Shown piece by piece: positions 61,959 to 64,000 of a stretch of 64,000 nucleotides of DNA (position 1 is the first letter of the stretch; every line of letters begins with the position of its first letter). The stretch lies in contig NZ_JAPKFL010000024.1 of NCBI RefSeq assembly GCF_026262575.1, positions 20,910 through 84,909 on the forward strand. Reading direction: 5' to 3'. The stretch is from Streptomyces marinisediminis. GTDB lineage: Bacteria; Actinomycetota; Actinomycetes; Streptomycetales; Streptomycetaceae. Position numbers and translations under genes: made by a program. Below the pieces are notes generated by a model. It was not told the DNA's origin. It did no database searches and saw only the letters and a list, made by a program, of their open reading frames with translations.

Positions 61959-62854
61959 GCAGTTTCGTTTGGATCAGTTGGTCGTTGGCCTGGGTGTGCC
62001 ATTGACCGACGCGCAGTGGGCGCGGATCGAGCCGTTACTCCCGGACCGGACGCCGAAGCGGGGTGGCCGCTGGCGGGACCACCGCGAGGTGATCGATGCG
62101 ATCGCCTTCAAGTTCCAGACCGGAACGCAGTGGGTGCACCTGCCGGAGAAGTACGGCAACTGGCGCGGTGTCTACAACCGGCTGCGGATGTGGGCCATCG
62201 ACGGCACATGGGAGCGGGTCTTCACCGCCCTGGGCGCGCAGGCCGACGCGGAAGAGGACCTGAGCTGGGCCGTCTCGGTGGACTCCACCATCGTGCGGGC
62301 CCACCAGCACGCGGCCGGGGCCCGCAAAAAGGGGCCCCGGCCGGGGAGCCGGGCGACCACGCCGTCGGCCGCTCCCGTGGTGGACTGACCACGAAGATCC
62401 ACCTCGCTGCCGACGACCGCTGCCGGCCCCTGGCCTTCCACCTCACCGCTGGCCAGGCCGGTGACGCGCCCGCCTTCACCGAGGTGATGGCCCACCTGCG
62501 GGTGCCCCGCCGCCGTGGACGGCCCCGCACCAAGCCGGAGGTGGTCCTGGCCGACAAGGCGTACTCCTCCCGAGCGATCCGCGAGCACCTGCGCAGACGC
62601 GGCATCCGCGCGGTGATCCCCGTTCCGGCGGACCAGCAACGTCACCGACTGCGGCGGGGAAGCCGGGGCGGCCGACCACCGGCCTTCGACCGCGAGGCGT
62701 ACAAGCAGCGCAACACGTCGAGCGGTGCATCAACCGCCTCAAGCAGTGGCGCGGAATCGCCACGCGCTACGAGAAGACCGCGACCATCTACCTGGCCGGA
62801 CTCCACATCGCAGGCATCTTCCTCTGATCCGCCCGATGATCCAAACGAAACTGC
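61959..62854 (+). mobile_element. IS5-family insertion sequence
   Basis: 896-bp element with perfect 18-bp terminal inverted repeats (GCAGTTTCGTTTGGATCA at 61959-61976 and its complement at 62837-62854). It is flanked on both sides by CTAG (61955-61958, 62855-62858), the likely target duplication for this group. It holds one transposase gene, which is broken. It inserted into the scar region between the methyltransferase stub and the Shedu gene. Confidence 0.85.
61969..62827 (+). pseudogene. IS5-type DDE transposase, frameshifted
   Basis: ORF A (61969-62388) encodes WARIEPLLPDRTPKRGGRWR, QTGTQWVHLPEKYGNWRGVY and SVDSTIVRAHQHAAG. After the AAAAAGGGG tract (62325-62334) the -1 frame continues with GGLTTKIHLAADDRCRPLAF, DKAYSSRAIREHLRRRGIRA and so on. 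That first shift may be programmed, as in related elements. A second shift at about 62715-62718 (ACGTCGAGCGG, one G short) diverts QRNT from VERCINRLKQWRGIATRYEK, which reappears in the next frame and ends at 62825-62827. So it is inactive unless that shift is also bypassed. Confidence 0.8.
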
Positions 62855-62899
62855 CTAGGTCCTTCCAGGCTGACGCTGCTTGCAGACGGACGGCTGGTT

Positions 62900-64000
62900 T
62901 CAAGCGAGCCGAAGGCGTTGGTCGGGGGCGTCTCGGCGCAGAGGGTCGGGGGATTCGTTGATGCGCATCAGCCAGTCGTAGGTGCGTACCTGGATGTGGG
63001 AGCGCCGGGCATGCAGTTCCCGGATTTCGGCGGCTGCGTCGTCGTAAGTCTCGCGGGCCATGATGATCAAGCCTGGGACTTCGGCCGTGATACCCGGCAG
63101 GCCCAGCCCGTCGGCGTCGCGCGCGGAGCGGGCGTAGTGCAGATTGGTGGACAGCCACCTGCGCCAGTCCTCGATCTGGTCGACCGCGTGCCGCAGGGTG
63201 GCCGTCGCCCGCCTATTGCCGGGGTTGGTCAGGCGACTGACCGGGCTCTCCAGTTCGACCAGCGTCCACCGAACTCCGAGTGAGGTCTGACCGGCGATCA
63301 TGAAGTCGGCCATGTAGTGGTTGCCGAGCTGAACCTGGGGCCGGATCCAGGTGTCGTGGGTGCCCACTACGGTGCCGACCAGCAGCGCCGGGTGCTTCTC
63401 CAAGAGCCGCTGCATCGCGGCCTCGTCGTCCGCTGTCTCCAGTGCGTTGCGCAGTGCCTCGATCGCCGCCGGGGTCGCTGGAAAGTTGATCCGCCAGCGT
63501 TCCAGCTGTGCCTCCTGGGCTCGGGTAATCCGAGCCGGGTTGCTCTGAACCCGAGCGGCGTGTTCGCGGGCAAGATGGAGCTGATCGAGATAGCCGTCCT
63601 CACCGGGGCGGGTGATGCGGGTGACCCGATGCGGGGCAGTGCCCAGCCCGTGGCCGCCCCGGAAGTGCAGTCGGCCATTGGCGCCGATTGATGAAATCTC
63701 GCCGTGCATACCCGGCCCCTTGCGCCGGTCGCGAGCGGTAACTACGTCATCGACCGCAGGCTCTAGCCGACGCAGGGCGGCGGCGGACTCGCGGTCACGA
63801 GCGACGCGCAGCCAGGCGTTAAGCACCTCCCGGCACCCGAGCTTATCCATGTCGGGAACCGCCAGGTCCGTGCGGTTCGCGAGATCGAGGAGGACCTCGT
63901 ACTCGTCGTCGCCGAAGTCACCGGCGAGCGTGAGTCCCAGAGGCATTCGAAGCAGGACGCGCAGCTCGGCGGCAGCGACCGGCGCGGGTGTGGCCTGTCC
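62900..64000 (-). CDS. Shedu (SduA, DUF4263) anti-phage nuclease-like protein, partial
   Basis: At least 366 residues, open to the right edge. The C-terminal domain matches Shedu/DUF4263: LLEKHPALLVGTVVGTHDTW, VQLGNHYMADFMIAGQTSLG, WTLVELESPVSRLTNPGNR and LRHAVDQIEDWRRWLSTNLH. D-F-M-I...E-L-E gives the PD-(D/E)XK-type acidic pair; E-L-E-S-P replaces the more common E-L-K. The N-terminal part (EVLNAWLRVARDRESAAALR, SSIGANGRLHFRGGHGLG) is less conserved. There is an ATG at 63946, but the frame stays open for 18 more codons (QATPAPVAAAELRVLLR), so the start lies outside. Confidence 0.75.
   Translation of the reverse strand, partial: GQATPAPVAAAELRVLLRMPLGLTLAGDFGDDEYEVLLDLANRTDLAVPDMDKLGCREVLNAWLRVARDRESAAALRRLEPAVDDVVTARDRRKGPGMHGEISSIGANGRLHFRGGHGLGTAPHRVTRITRPGEDGYLDQLHLAREHAARVQSNPARITRAQEAQLERWRINFPATPAAIEALRNALETADDEAAMQRLLEKHPALLVGTVVGTHDTWIRPQVQLGNHYMADFMIAGQTSLGVRWTLVELESPVSRLTNPGNRRATATLRHAVDQIEDWRRWLSTNLHYARSARDADGLGLPGITAEVPGLIIMARETYDDAAAEIRELHARRSHIQVRTYDWLMRINESPDPLRRDAPDQRLRLA

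Overview
The window is a GC-rich, high-coding-density actinobacterial chromosome segment, almost certainly Streptomyces or a close relative. The support is GTG/TTG starts, ATGA/GTGA gene overlaps, twin-arginine and lipoprotein signal peptides, a Zur box, a fused UreA-UreB urease and a class I lanthipeptide locus. No rRNA, tRNA or CRISPR array was seen.

Layout. (1) 1-5300: a sugar ABC importer (permease cut by the left edge, plus its lipoprotein binding protein) diverges from a DeoR-type regulator. A secreted NEW3-domain protein and a Tat-exported GH109-like oxidoreductase/glycosidase follow, so this looks like a glycan-scavenging locus. (2) 5479-6912: a DUF2252 protein. (3) 7213-12384: a zinc uptake locus (aztA divergent from aztB, an aztD paralogue, aztC and aztD) with a Zur box on a compact bidirectional promoter. 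(4) 12738-17833: a urease operon (ureAB fusion, ureC, ureF, ureG, ureD). (5) 18105-20045: a predicted nuclease fused to a DUF2075 helicase. (6) 21034-48976: one co-oriented run of 20 genes for a Wzx/Wzy-type exopolysaccharide. It has a WcaJ-type initiator, an AlgD-like GDP-mannose 6-dehydrogenase, three further glycosyltransferases, two Wzz-like proteins with degenerate kinase domains, a ligase/polymerase, a flippase, an asparagine synthase, a heparinase-like lyase, a beta-helix lipoprotein, a pyruvyltransferase and several unusual-sugar enzymes. (7) 49039-51256: PAP2 phosphatase, GNAT acetyltransferase and an unknown protein. (8) 51270-60912 (minus strand): a class I lanthipeptide cluster with precursor, full-length LanB, LanC, exporter, LLM flavin oxidoreductase, erythromycin-esterase-like protein and a minimal LuxR regulator. 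It is cut upstream by an IS256 fragment that left a broken second ABC exporter. (9) 60940-64000: a scarred region with IS256 debris, 11-bp iterons, the 3' end of an RNA methyltransferase gene, a frameshifted IS5-type element and a Shedu (SduA-like) defence protein running off the right edge.

The most novel item is the lanthipeptide precursor at 59823-60008. It combines an FDLD leader with a core whose ring spacing imitates nisin rings A, D and E and then adds two more Thr-x-x-Cys units. The exopolysaccharide operon also deserves attention: its dehydrogenase, beta-helix protein and lyase-fold enzyme parallel alginate biosynthesis, but on a Wzx/Wzy chassis. All functions are inferred from sequence motifs and context; no database search was run.
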